A stretch of DNA of 64,000 bases. Source: Rhyacichthys aspro. Lineage: Eukaryota; Chordata; Actinopteri; Gobiiformes; Rhyacichthyidae. The stretch spans positions 17,322,639 through 17,386,638 of the forward strand of contig CM072163.1 of the NCBI GenBank assembly GCA_036850595.1, given 5' to 3'. The position numbers were made by a program, and so were the translations under genes. Numbering within the stretch: position 1 is the stretch's first letter; each line of letters opens with the position of its first letter. The notes beneath the pieces are model-generated. The model was given only the letters and a program-made list of their open reading frames with translations, made no database searches and was not told the DNA's origin. Shown in pieces: positions 51,401 through 64,000 of the stretch.

Positions 51401-53914
51401 CTGCGGAGAAAAAAACACAACACACAAATGCGATTAGTGTCTGTTTATACTAGCGTCCGTGCTTGAAATATCATTGAGACAGAGAAGAGATCGAAAGTTG
51501 GCACACATTCCCCCACAGGTTGCCCTTTAAAGCTAATTACAAGAAACACAGGACCTACTACGATATATCTCGCACAGTATTAAATCCAATCTCATCGCTG
51601 CCATCTCCAACAGACCATTTAAAAAAACCCACTTCCTCTCTATCTCCGCGGGCCAGGCTAAGAAAAAAGTTAATGTGAGTTCTCACGAGCGGGAGGATCA
51701 GTCACCAAATCTCTATTAGCCAGTGGGTACAATGTCTGGCAGCGGAGTAAGATATTGAAATCATGACAAAGAGAGTGGTGTGGCGAGATGAAAGGATAGC
51801 GGTAGGGGGAGCAGAGGTGAGCGGGAGAGGAGGATTCATAAGGACAGAGAGCCCAGGGGAGTCGAGGGGTGAGCGAGAAGAGACAGGCAGCGGGCATGAG
51901 AACAGAAAAGTGTCTAGACAAGAGCGGCTGGAGAATAGGCCAGTGGTGGAGTGCAGTGACTCAGCAGAGGCACGGACAAGGAATTAAAACGAAGAGGGAA
52001 CGACTGAAACAGGGACCTTCTGGGATTGCACTATATATAGAGGCGCCAGGTGAAAGAGTGTCCACAAATGCATCACGCTACAAACTTGTTCTGATTGTCT
52101 CATAAATAAAGATATAATGGGCCCTTACCCTGACAAGACTAAACGGATGAAGATAAATGAATAAATGAATGAAAGATGTAATACAATATGTCTGGTTGAA
52201 TGCAGTTAATTTGGCTTTGTGTTTAGTAGATTATCTTAAATAGAGCTGCACAATGTGATTTTTTGCACGACAGTATCTTGTGTCTAATATATGTATGCCA
52301 GGAAACAGATTTGATTCAGTTAAAGTTATAGTAATCTAGTCTTGAACCGTAAGCACAAAGACAATAACTCCATAAAGAATATTGCTTGGGTTAGACAACT
52401 CACAGCTGTCATAGCAAAAGCTTACCTGACCTACCTGGTACAATATGCAGAATGTCTATGAAAATTTTAAACAATTGTCACAAAATGGAAATCCATTTTA
52501 TTCCAAACCTATGGTCTTTAACTAAAACTTTGATGAAGTGTACTTAGTTTAATCAACTTAAACAACTAAAGGTCAAAAGCTTAACTTCAGACTGAAAATG
52601 ATGAGCTGAACAGCTTTTTGCTCACATTTTACAGTGCCATTCTTAAAAATACATGTTATAGTCTCTCTGAGTACCACACAAGAATGACACCAAGTTCCAC
52701 ATTTTGAGAACCATTGCTATACAAAGAGGTGAATGCATTTGTAAAAAAACACAAACTATTTTTCATAATTTAGTCTTTTGTATTATGTGAAAAGAGACGT
52801 TTGAAGTGTGTAGCCCAATGCTCAAAGAAAAATTGCTTTTTTGTTGTTGTTTTTTATTTAAACCACTTAAAGACAGGAAAGGCATATGGTTGTATTTTAT
52901 TATTATTTTTTTTAACAAATTAAATCCTGCATATCCTCTTCTAGTCCTTTAAAGCTGCACTAGTCAATTTTTTGTGGAGACTTGAAAATAATTAAAGTAA
53001 GTGTAAGCTCTGCATACATTATGGAAAGTTACTTATTGCTAATTAGCTGCTGAAATTGCTCTATTGTTCATACTAGAGATAATTGAGTGCAATTCGACTT
53101 TTTCCAAATATAATATACATAAAATATCTAATAGTTGAGATGATGTATAATACATATGCACATGCACAAGCAAACATCCTCAGTCATTTTCAAGGCCAGT
53201 AATTGTAGTCGTCCTCTTAAGACCTTTCCCATGAGCCTTAGCATGAATCATTTATGAATGTTGTACAGGGGACCTTTGCCGCCATGTCTTAACAAAAGGT
53301 ATCCAGTATCATGCACTGTCTCAATGCCAAGAACAAGTCGTAGCAGAATCAGTCGGTAAACACAGAACTTCATGAATGATTGAATAAACGACTGATCAAC
53401 ATCTGCAAAATGCAACAGTGGCAAAGGTTAGGATTCATTAGAGCAGGATGATTGAGATATTCCTTTGGTCTGTCTCAAGTGTGCTGCTCTACATGAAAAA
53501 TACTGTCATGCAAATAGCTGAACCTGATCCTTCATTACAGTTCACAGGATAATAACATTTACAGCAGGGCTTCGAAGTCAACTGCTTAAAACAGATACAC
53601 GCTAAAAACTGGGGCCCATATTTTTGTAACGTTGTAGAATTCCAATTTTTACATCCCATTCTAATACAACTTGGATATACAGTAACTTGTTGCCAAGGTT
53701 TCCACATTAATGTCTGTCAACACAATAAACCTAGTGTTTAGTTTGGCGGCTCGTTTATGTTAGGTCGAGGACTAAATTCATCAGCAGACTGACAGATAAC
53801 AAATATAATTACTGGTTGTTAAATGGAGAAGATTGTAAACACGATATGATTGATAAGATGCATTGTTGCCGTGGATACACTCTAATTATAGTGAAAGTCT
53901 CCGCGCTGCATTCA

Positions 53915-53928
53915 GTGTGTGTGTGTGT
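53915..53928. repeat. Short (GT)n microsatellite
   Basis: GT dinucleotide run. A CA run at 54058-54071 lies 130 bp away, giving a complementary pair that could base-pair. Confidence 0.85.
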
Positions 53929-54057
53929 CCCTCGGCTCTTGAGTTTATCAAAGGGAGCACTAATGACCCTCTGCCTGGTCTCATCTCTCCTTTTAACCAC
54001 CACTGCTGCTGCTGGAGCGGACCACATGCCCACAGGCCTCACACACTGTTCAAACTT

Positions 54058-54071
54058 CACACACACACACA
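54058..54071. repeat. Short (CA)n microsatellite
   Basis: CA dinucleotide run, complementary to the GT run at 53915-53928. Confidence 0.85.
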
Positions 54072-54599
54072 TACGCATAGGCACCACTTTTTACATTTCC
54101 ACAAAAACTTGACTTTTGTCCTCGGGCCTGTTCACTCTCTGGGTAAAGATTACACGTACAGGCACATGGAGGCTTACATTTCGTCTGCTACACAACTGTG
54201 GCGTCATAAAAGTGCCAATTACACTGTGTTTTTATTTGATTTGTGAGTGAATTGTCAAAGCCTTGCATTGTCAGTCATTAGAATACAGAAGAGAGTAAAT
54301 GTAGCGATGCGCGAGGATGGAGCCGTAGCCATATTCTGCTACAGTTACTACTAGAAGAAGCTTTCTAACCTTTAAATTCAGAAAGCTGAGCCATAAGACG
54401 CCTGCCCTTAAAATGTAAACAGCAGTTGCAAACAAAAACTAGCTTTGTTTTGTACTTAAAGCTCCACAACCTGATTTTCTTTTTGCCACTCTCCTCAAAA
54501 GCAGCCTAGGGACCTCTCTTGCTTTTCTTTTATAAAAAAAACAAAACAAAACATTTTTTTCTCCAACTTCAGCATCAGAACGGCAACTGTCTCCTCCTT

Positions 54600-54890
54600 G
54601 TTAAACATTACCTGATTGAATTGACAGTATTTATCAGTGTTTTTGTTTCTTTTTTGAGCTGTTTCTCTGTGTTAAAAGACATATTCAGCGCTGAAAATAC
54701 GCTTTATTGACATCTATTAAACTTCCTGGAACGTCATATGACAAGCCGGTGTAGACCAATGAGGACGCTCCTTTTTCAAGCATGTGATTTGTGCGAGCAT
54801 GTGATTGGCCAATGTTTTCCGTTCCTGAATAGATGTTCTAATCTATTACAACCCCTTATAAAATATAGTTGGCATCATAAAGCCTTTTTT
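54600..54890. repeat. Dispersed repeat, copy 2 (pair with 26560-26825)
   Basis: Ordered blocks shared with copy 1: CTTTTTTGAGCTGTTTC.CTGTG (54649-54671), GACCAATGAGGACGCTCCTT (54754 on), TGTGATTGGCCAA and CATCATAAAGCC (54873-54884). Same orientation as copy 1. The CCAAT and ATTGG motifs form an inverted pair within each copy. Confidence 0.65.
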
Positions 54891-57800
54891 CACAAATTAT
54901 TTCTTTTACAATATGCTATTTGGGGTTTAAACCAATTTCCCAACTAGAAAAAAAAATTAAGTACAGTCTGTTTGAACAATAAATGTCACAAGAACGATAC
55001 ATGATTTGTTTAAGAAGACACTGGCAATTTGAGGTTTTACTTTCACTTGTCATTTTTGCCCAAGTATTCTCTCTCCTTCATACTGCCATAACTGCAGTGT
55101 TTAGCTCCACATTTAATTAACTGCACCACGCTATAAGATCCAAAAGCCGCAGGGTTACAAAAGTATGACCTACTTGGGATGCTTCATATACCCCCTTTGA
55201 CAATCCCAAACTGAAACTGACCTGAAATTTACTGCTCCATTTAAATCAAGGCTTTCCAGAATCTCTCGTTTAAAGGGCATACATAAGCAATGGTACAGTA
55301 CGAAGCAGAAGCAGTGGAGTACATCACTCATTCTTGTTTGCTTGTTTATTAATGACTTGATTAATTACAGCAAAGCCCCTTGGCTGGCATCTGTTGGTGA
55401 TTTACTGTAAGCAGCGCACGAGCTAAATGAAGGGCCACACTCGTAAATTTGTCTTCAGTGACACGCCGCTGGTCTCTGGTGTCTCCGAGGCTCAATAAGC
55501 ACGTGAACTTCATTATTAAAGTGTGCTTTAATTACACTTTGTGTGCTTGAACCGCCCAACCAACCATTTAATAATGCAAAGTTGTCTGCAAATTCAGGCA
55601 GCAGCGATATTCCCCGGTTTTTAAACTTTCTCGGCTCGATAAGAATGCAGTAAAGAGCAACTCTGATCAGATATGACAGAAAGCGGGTCACTTTCTTAGT
55701 CACACTTGAGATTCACAGAAAAGAAAGCTGGACACAAATGGCTTTTCTATCTACTCTCAAGTGCTCGGGACACATATCAGCAAACAATGACAGTGTCCAA
55801 AGAAGAAAACTATTCTCGATCTGCCACTTCTGTTTACCAAGACAACATTTCACTCCTCACAAAGGGAACCATAGGGGCAGCCTTCCATGCCACTGCAATT
55901 TGCAAAAAAAAAAAGCTGTTAATTTATAGCCAGAAAAGAAATCTCTGCTCAGCACAGCATGTGGCAGTTTAATACACGGCTTTCAGTAAAGTCAGTAGTC
56001 AGGCCGCCTCACATTAAGGACACATTCTCAGCTTTTATTGGACAGGTGATAAGCATAGAGAATATGTGACTCTGCAATAAAGTTGTGGCAGTGTGGCAGG
56101 TTGCTGATGTGTTTTAGCGAGTGGCTTCACTAACTGCACAGATCCCTCATGCTTAGTGTCGCTGGTGTCACGTCTTCTGAGGGAAAATATACTCTTATAA
56201 GGCAAGAAAAGGCCCATCTCTTTACACCTGCCATCACCTCCTCTCGACGAGCACCACTCGGATGAACATGCGGCACACAAAACCTGAGCAGGAACGTTAT
56301 AAAACCCACGCAGTGTGTGCGGTTTGAAGGCTGGTATCAGAGGATCCTGCTGGTTTCTGATGCTGTCCTCTAGCTACGAGACCAAAGTAGAGGCCATGCT
56401 TAATGTTGGCCCAGAGACACAGAGAGAGATGGTTTCTCGCTGTGAACTGTCTATAGACACCTCAGGTCCCCGAGCTTCAAATGCAATGACTAGGTTTGAT
56501 ATCGCTGACAAAAGAAATGTATTTTTGCAGGGTTATGAACCTAAGTTTGCAAACTAAGGTCTTCTGTCATCACCTCTGCCTCCCACACACTTTTACAATA
56601 TTTTTTTTACAATTACTTCTCTCTCCTGAACTTCTCTCCTTCTTAAAATATCCATCTCTATGGTCACTCTCACATTTGTATGCTGTAAAGGTACAGATAT
56701 CATGATAATTACATATACTGTTCATTGTTCAAAAACACGCAATTGATTTTTGACTGAGTTTACTCTCTGTTCTATTTTTCTTTTCATAATGTCTTTGTGG
56801 AACTTTATATATAATAAAGTGGTTTTACATCAGTGGTCATTGGTCTCACCGTGTGACAGGATCAAAGATGAGAGCTTTATCAGAGTAGTATATCAGAGTA
56901 GTAATATAGTGATTAGCTAGATAAACAAAAATAAACCAAGAACCTTTTTTGCAACAGTAAAACCCAGTTGAAGTTCTTTTACAAACTCTAATGCTTTCTT
57001 AAGAGTCCTTTATGCAGCCTATGTGACCATAATTGAATTGTAGACTACAGCACACTCAGCTTCTTGATCCACACACTTAGACTCATTCATAATTCCAATT
57101 CAAGTGGTACAATACGACATGAAGTAATGTGACAAGGGTTTTCAACATAACCCTAGGTTTTAAAGAAGTTCATCTTAACCAATTTCTGGCCATTTCAGCA
57201 ATCTTCTAAACCTGCATGACCTTAAAACTTATGTCTGGTGCATGCCATGTTGTTAGTTATTTGTGATCAAACTTCAAACACACCCTCAACAGCCAGTTGT
57301 ACAAGATGGATCTTAGCGAGTCTGTGAACTCAGAAATCTCCTGAAAACCATGTAAGCTGTGGTCACAAATGTGTGTGTCCACAAATTCATTCACAGTCCC
57401 AAAACTTCAATACTGTCAGTTAACAAGGAATAAATTGATATTCCAAAAGTACACCGTCAAAGTCCTGCATAGTCATCACAATACTGTTGAGTTTGAAATT
57501 TTTCCTGGTGATCATTTTAAAGCAGTTAGTAATACTGACACATCCTGACCCAAATTTCTAACTCTATGTATAACATTCAGGGTCCAAGTAACATGCTTTA
57601 GCCTCAATCTTCCTCCACAGTGCCTCTACTTTTTCAGCTGGATCTGACAGGACTGACAGGAGGAGAGCTTCCTTGCACATTGATTTTGTTCTTCATTTCA
57701 CAACCCGCTGGTGCTGTTAGGTGAAGCAGAAGAATGCGCAGGTCACAGAACCTCTATTCAATTACGGTTCATTAGAGAGTTGAACGTATTCTTGAGTTTA

Positions 57801-59423
57801 ACGTCACTGCCACTGAGCAAGCTCTACTCCTGCTTTGAATATTCTCCACGAGATGCAGTTTAAGGAAGCGGAAAGTTGTAGTACTGTATCTGAGAATTTG
57901 AATCTTGTCATGCCAATTATTTTTATCTGAATATTCCATTCTTTATGGGGGGGATCTGCTTAATTAAAAGTGTAATTTGACGCTGATTCACGTTTCCACA
58001 TCTCACTTGGCAAAGCAGAATGAGTGACACTGATGTCTTGTGCACGAGCAGCACCGTAGCTCCGTGTCAGCTGCTCGTCCTGATGTCGGGAGCGGAGCGA
58101 GTACTCTACATAATTTATGCAGCGTAGCGTTGCCTTAGAGGGAGCAGGCGAACATGGTAAAGCAGAGCCGATAAATTAGATATGAGGGCTTTTCAGAGAA
58201 CAAATGCAGCGGTAAAAACAGAAGTGCCCACCAAAGCCCAAATTGGAAAACAAAAGCGTCTCGGCTAAGTCCCAGTTACATGGTTAGGCAGTGTTTATCG
58301 TCCTAAATGTTCTCTGAAGTAGGAGCCGCCCACCTCCCCTCAACCCCTCCCCCTGACCCACTAAACCTGGCTTATACAAATGATCTCTCACTACGCTGAC
58401 TGCTGATGCTGTATAATGAACACTGTAGCTGGTGGTTCCCTTCATAAATGGATGCAATTATTGTCCACAGACTCTTGAAGCAGCCACAGCATGGGAGTGT
58501 TTTATCCGTCATGTGCATAAAGACGAGGGAGAATGGAGGATGTCATTCGAATGTGTGACTGCGTGTGAATGATGTGGATAACACTCATCATTACCGGGAT
58601 GCATCTGCTTTGATAGCTAGTTTCCAGTTTGCAAGGCAGCCACCAAGGGGCACTGTACGCCTCGGTTTTCTTTGGGAAATCTGAACTTTGTCATTTGAGA
58701 CTGATAGCTGTATGTAAATTAGAAATTGCTACAGTTTTGTATTCCCACATGATATGATTCTATGATAAATAATAGTTTTTGCACAAATAGTCTTCCTCCC
58801 AAATGCTACTGTCATACCCTCTAAGGAAAAAAAGGAGCTCTTCTCTGTCACACAGCAACACTTTACTTGTTTACGTACCGATGTGTGTCATAATCATTAG
58901 CTTTCCTCACACACTGACTGAAAATCGGACTGATCCAGCGAGCCATCAATAATTCAACCTACAATTTGCCTGGTATCTGCCATCATTACTGGCAAAGACG
59001 TGCAGGAGGAAGCGGTGGGAGATGGGACAGAGCAGAGGAGATGTCAGGTCCACTTCTCATTAGGGCTCTGAGTCTCAGGGGCCACACGCTGGAGCTAACA
59101 GGTAGCTCTCTGTGTGGCCGCAGAAAAATACTCCCCGAGAAGCCACAGCAAATCGCTGAGATCTTGTTGAAGTGGAAGAGACCGCAACTGTCTTAGACCT
59201 GTCAGTTACACGGAAATGTCAGAGTTTGCAAGAAATGTGGGCGATAGATTTTACTTTTAGCACATACTTTCTGATTCATTTCTGTTTAAATTCCATTCAA
59301 TTATATTTTACCATCTTTACAGTGAAACTGAATCTGTCACCCACTGGGAGATCAACTACAATGCCATATCCAAATGTCTGGAAGTGCTGGAACCCCACTC
59401 AGCAGTAAAATGTTAGCCAGGGA

Positions 59424-59610
59424 ATGTACACTGACCAGTCATAGTGGAAAACGTTTTGCAGTAGGTGATATTTATATCAGTGTTATATCCTTGAAAAACT
59501 TGGAAGAGTCCCATTGAGTGATGGCTGATGTTCTGCAGTGGTCATTACATGAAGTGGTGCAAGAAAGACAAACTGGGTCCACCTCACAACTTAAAGATGC
59601 AACATGAGGA
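59424..59610 (+). mobile_element. Tc1/mariner-like element remnant
   Basis: Begins TACACTGACCAGTCATAGTG, like the terminal repeat of the fish element also seen at 42262-42488. It later has GCAGTGGTCATTACATGAAG and TGGTGCAAGAAAGACAAACT, which match a piece of its transposase region. The intervening part is deleted. No intact frame remains. Confidence 0.5.
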
Positions 59611-60054
59611 TATCAACCCCTCATGAGCGAGTGCTGCTGCAGTTGTTCCAAAGTTCATCTCCAATAGTCGCATTTAGCATTAAGACACAGGCAGTAATGG
59701 TGTATCACACTGAAGGCTAACTCTGCCATATAGCCCCAGCATTTGCCAAACCACAAAAAACAGAGCACATCTGTAATTTCTTATTCTTAGCAATATATCG
59801 CTCATCAGCTTAAATAAAGCATTCCTGAATGATTTGAATTCTAAATGCAGACTGTGTGCATATTTACCACCATGTTACTTTGGAGGGCCATAGTTGTGGA
59901 ATCATTTGGGGTGTCTCAAGTGGGAGCATTACATTTTTATTTTAACGAATACCCATATAGTTGGTGAGGGTATAAAAAGTAAGAGCCTTTTGGCTGCTCC
60001 CCTCAGTAGTTGCCACTGTGGAGTAATCTGCATGACAAACTTGGCAATGTGTTC

Positions 60055-60190
60055 ACACTGGAAGCACTTCCTGACACAACCCTCTCCACTTAACTGGGAT
60101 TGGGATTGGTACAGAGATAGTGGCTGGAGTTCAATCCCACAATCTCCCGCACCAAAGTGGGGTGCACTAACATCTTCACCTCCTCAAATG
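60055..60190 (+). mobile_element. Fish interspersed repeat fragment
   Basis: GAAGCACTTCCTGACACAAC, CCTCTCCACTTAACTGGGAT, TGGGATTGGTACAGAGA and GTGGCTGGAGTTCAATCCCA follow a pattern common in fish genomes (CTTCCTGACGCAACCC...TTGGGACCGGCAC...GTGGCTGGG). The GTTCAATCCCA piece resembles a tRNA T-loop, but no tRNA fold accompanies it. Confidence 0.5.
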
Positions 60191-61220
60191 GTTTGTCTTA
60201 CACAATGTTGGAGAAGGGTCAGCTCAGCAAAAACATTTCCTGTATGGCTACAAGGAGCTGCTACTGCTAGGAATGAAAGCAGCCTTTGAACAGTTCATGT
60301 GTATCTATCCAAAAGTGGAGTCAAAGCAGTGAGAATAATTTTGAGCTGGCGAGATTAAAAACAAAAGTACACGTACTAGGACTGCATATATCTTTAAATT
60401 ACCATAAGAAATGTTGCACTCCTCCATTAAGAACCTCTGAATGCTTGACAACAACATCCTGCACATATCTACAGTTTTCTTCCCGGTGCAGATAAACATG
60501 AGCCATGAGAAAGAGGCGAGCTGATTGCATGGGAGTGGTAATGAGATTGGACAAACACAAAGCGGCGAGGGGGTGAGGATAAAGTGTGGAAGATAAAGCA
60601 GTCACAGCCGCTTTGGGAGTGAGGCTGCATCTTGAGGAAGCCAAGCAGGAAGAGGGAGATCAGATTTGGGTTATCTGTGTGGTCTGGGCTGTATCTGGCG
60701 CTGGTTTGGATCCATGAGCCGGTTGTTTGTGAAGCGAGACAGAAAGTGAGAGGAGTGGGCTTGTTTAAAAGCTCCCGGTGGCAGAGCCGGGCTTCAAAGC
60801 TGCGTCTGCCTCATCAAAGACCTGACTCAGTGAAGGGTACGGTGCCTGTGATGTCATGCATGTGGGCGATGTCTGGTGTGAGTGACTGCGAGCAAGAGCG
60901 GACAGATGTTTGACGCAAATGTGTTCGTGTGCGCTGGCATAAGTAGTGAAATCAACCCAGTCCCTTAGATTTTTATTAAGGTTTGCAGATAACTGGAAAA
61001 TGTAGACTTAATTGGTACATATGATTAATAACAATTGATTAATTTGCCTTTTGGTGATTTACAAGATCCATAGAGATTGACCAGTTGATGGATCATAAAC
61101 CAGAGATCAAACTGGGAGTCAACATAGTGGTTACATTTGCTTTAAGCAGTTTTTTTAAGTAACACTTTTTAAGGCAAGACTTACCTAAAGACAGCAATAA
61201 AACTATAAAACAAATACAAT

Positions 61221-61540
61221 TATTTATTTATTTATTTATTTATTTATAATGCACATTAATGAACGTCTGTAACAAATGCCACACCTGATTTTACTAGAAC
61301 TGCTACTTTCCATTAGCCGTCCCCACGCAGGTAACATAAAATACACAATTATCACAGAAAAAATACCAAAAAACACAAGAGTCACAACAATTACACACAA
61401 GTTAAAATTGGTCACAGATTTGATTGTAGCTTTACAATGTCTCTTTAAAGTTTCATGAGTTGAGCAGTCTCTTATTGGTTCAACTATACGTATTAGTTTG
61501 AAGACTGGTTGAAGTTGTGGAGCATCAGACACACAACAAA
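61221..61540 (-). mobile_element. Possible LINE fragment with (TTTA)n tail
   Basis: A (TTTA)n run at 61221-61247 reads as an AATAAATAAATA tail on the minus strand, preceded by a 98-codon minus open frame (61532-61236). Tetranucleotide tails of this kind end many fish non-LTR elements. The frame has a hydrophobic stretch but no reverse transcriptase motif, so only the tail is convincing. Confidence 0.3.
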
Positions 61541-64000
61541 ACAGATGCTCAACTGCACAAATGGACCACTGCCTGCATTGGGCTATTGAATAACAAACAG
61601 GATTTTAAAACTGCAGTATTATTACTTTAAGCAAGCGTCCAGATATGCAGCTATATTGATGTAAGCACTTAGGTGAGCTGAGGACGTGCTGTCATGCATC
61701 TAAAAGCTCGCAGAACACTAAGCAATTTAATTACTTTTGAAGTGTGATGTCTTTTGCGCAAAGTTGCAGCCCTGAGTAACAAAAACTCTATGTAATCTAT
61801 CCTCTTTTTGAAAAAAGAATAGCCTTTATTATCATCGAGCCCCGTGGAGTGTATTGAAAAAAAGACAGTCAGCTTAACACATTGCACAGGCTGCATACTG
61901 TAGATAACCACCATCCAGCCTCAAAAAAATGTCACTGCTTTTCACTGAATATTGAAACAAGTGAGACAATCCAGAAAGTCAATTTCATAAGTTCCTCAAA
62001 AGGGTAAAGAAGAAGACAGTGGATCTCTTGCTATAATGAGAAGCATTTCATCAGCAAGAGGTAATATAAATTCAGAAAGAAAAGATTACAGGGTCAAACT
62101 GATTTTAGCTTGGCAAAAATGAGGATATAGTCCGTGTGTAACCTCAATGACAGCTATGGAAATGGTCATATATAATTACGCCACACCTTTGTCAGCGCTT
62201 TATCTGTCACTTAAAACCTGTGGAGTGAGAATGATGACCAAGGTACTGCAGTGGCTGTTTTCTGCAGAGATAAATGAAGCGCTCGTCTATAATAAGCTTG
62301 AGTGTCAGTGAATGTGGCAGCCGGGTCTGGTTTGAAGAATTCGGGGTCACGCCGAGGTCACAATCAACTTGACTCTTTGGCAATTAAACCTGAAGTCTAA
62401 TAAGAAAATGACATGTTCTGGTGGATGTGCCACAGCTTTATTTCAATTATCCCCCACATCTGGAACAAGGAAATATCTTCTGACATTTACATTAGTGCAC
62501 ACCATCCTTCACAAGCTCAGCGCAGATGGGGAGATGATGCAGGAGAGGTGGATTTTCACTGCAATGAATTTTTACATTTTACATTTTAGGTGGAACATGA
62601 GAGACATTTTGTTCAAAATGAATTAATGCACAATACTAATACAAAAATACTGGCTTTTATCTGATAAGCAATATATTTAACATTCTCTTGTTAGTGTTTT
62701 TTAAAATTTGTTGATAATACTTAAAAACTTAAAAGACACTCATAGATGTTTTTGCTCGAACTAGAAACAAGCCTGATTAACATTAGGTAAATACTGGGTT
62801 TGTAAAAATCAAAATAACAAGCATGTGTGGGATTTTAGAGAGAAATGACTTGATTTATCTTTCTGGTCTTTGAAAAAACAACAAAACTATTACATTTATT
62901 AGCACAATGTAATGGGAATCATTTTAATAGATGAGAATGTTCAGCACAGAGTGGAAGATCTGGCCAATCACACGCTCTCGTGTTGCGAGGTCTTGAGATT
63001 GGGATACTTCTTTTGGTCGACACCGATGTCAAAATGGAAGTAATGATTATGATAATACAGACAAAGGGTTCAGAGGTAGATGCTTAAGGTAAGCTCTAAA
63101 GCAGTTTCATGTAATGTCTGCAGGGACAAATTGATCCAGTTTTACCTTCAAATATAATCAGAGCAGAAAGGTTGCTATGCTGGTTTTGGGGGGTAAGCTT
63201 AGGGTTGGTATCCAGGTGGGGTAATGCAATCATAAACTTCATCCCTGAGGTACCAGAAGAAACATCACTTTCAAATGCTTTCAATGCCTTTTGGTCAGGA
63301 AGGTAATGCATTGAATCAGGAAAGTTCACTGAGGAGCAAGGCCTGGAGATGAAGTGTACTAAACAGTCCTTGAGTAAGACTGTTCAAGTTGCCGTTGCAA
63401 AACTTCTGCTCAAGGAAGCAAAAGTGATACTACTATCAAGAAATGCAATGTCAAAATGAGGTGATTTTAGATTTGAGATCAGCAGTGTGTTACTCAGTGC
63501 TTTGGGTAAGCTCTCTAAACAATGCACATTCCTGCAGGCTTTACTAAGCTTCTGATTAAAGACACAACAGTGGAAGCTGATGAGATCCCAATTTGTGTGC
63601 CATCTATAATGCTGATGTTGCAGCCAATCAGTTCACCCTTAGGATATGGAGCAGATGTATTCTTTCCCATCTTCCAAAAGTATTATAATGGATCCTCTTG
63701 ACTCCTTTAGCTCCAACATACATCCGATCACCCACTTTCAGTCTACCTCAGGGACCTACTTAGATGGCAATGTGTTCTCCTCTCCAATTGGCCTGGCAGC
63801 CTTCCTGTTGCCTCATGCCCGCTGTTGCTATGGTTTCGGCTGGGGCTGTGCTGCAGTGTTTGCTAGCTCCATCTGTCTTGGGTGTCAGCTGGGTGGAAAA
63901 AGCTGTGATTCCACTCATTTTCTCACTGGGGGGTGGCATCCATCCTGCTGTCATACATCAGCGCCATTCCCATCACAGCTCAACAGTAAAGAGGACAGTT

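Larger units (their letters stand above)
51401..64000 (-). other. Start of upstream man1c1 intron, 12.6 kb or more
   Basis: I searched the minus strand for the missing exons, especially the FEVNIR.GGLL and YGWG.NEL blocks that precede the first exon found, and saw none. The acceptor of this intron is at 51401 and its donor should lie past 64000. It contains a purine-rich stretch at 51760-51990 and the repeats listed separately. The GC-richer end (63700-63960) has an open minus frame that I do not recognise. Confidence 0.6.

Noticed and set aside
51760..51990. Arg/Gly/Glu-rich open frame on the plus strand
   Set aside because: It comes from a purine-rich tract in the intron; two plus frames are open together and neither has a motif.
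60130..60150. tRNA T-arm (GTTCAATCCCA)
   Set aside because: No acceptor stem, anticodon arm or A box at the right distance; it is part of a fish interspersed repeat.
63541..63960. Possible coding or retroelement segment at the right edge
   Set aside because: Open frames are present on both strands but no domain or terminal repeat could be recognised, and the segment is cut near the window edge.

Overview
The window is vertebrate nuclear DNA, almost certainly from a ray-finned (teleost) fish. It is AT-rich and mostly non-coding. It has spliced exons with GT/AG borders, short CA/TG microsatellites, and degraded copies of repeats typical of fish genomes (Tc1/mariner-like pieces and fish interspersed repeats). 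There are no operons, CRISPR arrays or prokaryotic-style genes.

One gene is secure. The C-terminal part of a Golgi class I alpha-1,2-mannosidase (GH47), best matched to MAN1C1, lies on the minus strand in eight coding exons between 51400 and 36040. The exons join in one open frame of 360 codons including the stop, and every border has GT/AG. They carry the family's catalytic and calcium-binding motifs from the middle of the domain to the C-terminus. The cytoplasmic tail, membrane anchor, stem and first part of the catalytic domain are not visible and should lie beyond 64000.

Layout: 1-1047 holds three diverged copies of a 264-bp unit with exon-like open frames, followed by a possible piggyBac-type transposon end. 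3601-4102 and 6246-6744 are a direct duplication; the second copy is abutted by a 320-bp block of C/A/T homopolymer runs (5925-6245) that looks like poor consensus or a very unstable tract. 8150-35999 is mostly featureless intergenic DNA, with a LINE-like tail, a fish interspersed repeat, a broken retrotransposon gag-like fragment (about 24010-24350), a dispersed repeat related to one at 54.6-54.9 kb, and a perfect hairpin at 30 kb. 36040-51400 is the mannosidase, with a Tc1/mariner-like remnant in one intron and a fish repeat plus a CpG-rich CCAAT/GC-box patch in another. 51401-64000 is the start of a large upstream intron with further transposon remnants.

I found no convincing new biological system. 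The points most worth a second look are the 264-bp exon-like repeats beside a transposon-like end, the homopolymer block at a duplication border, and the apparent lack of the expected downstream neighbour gene in 36 kb.
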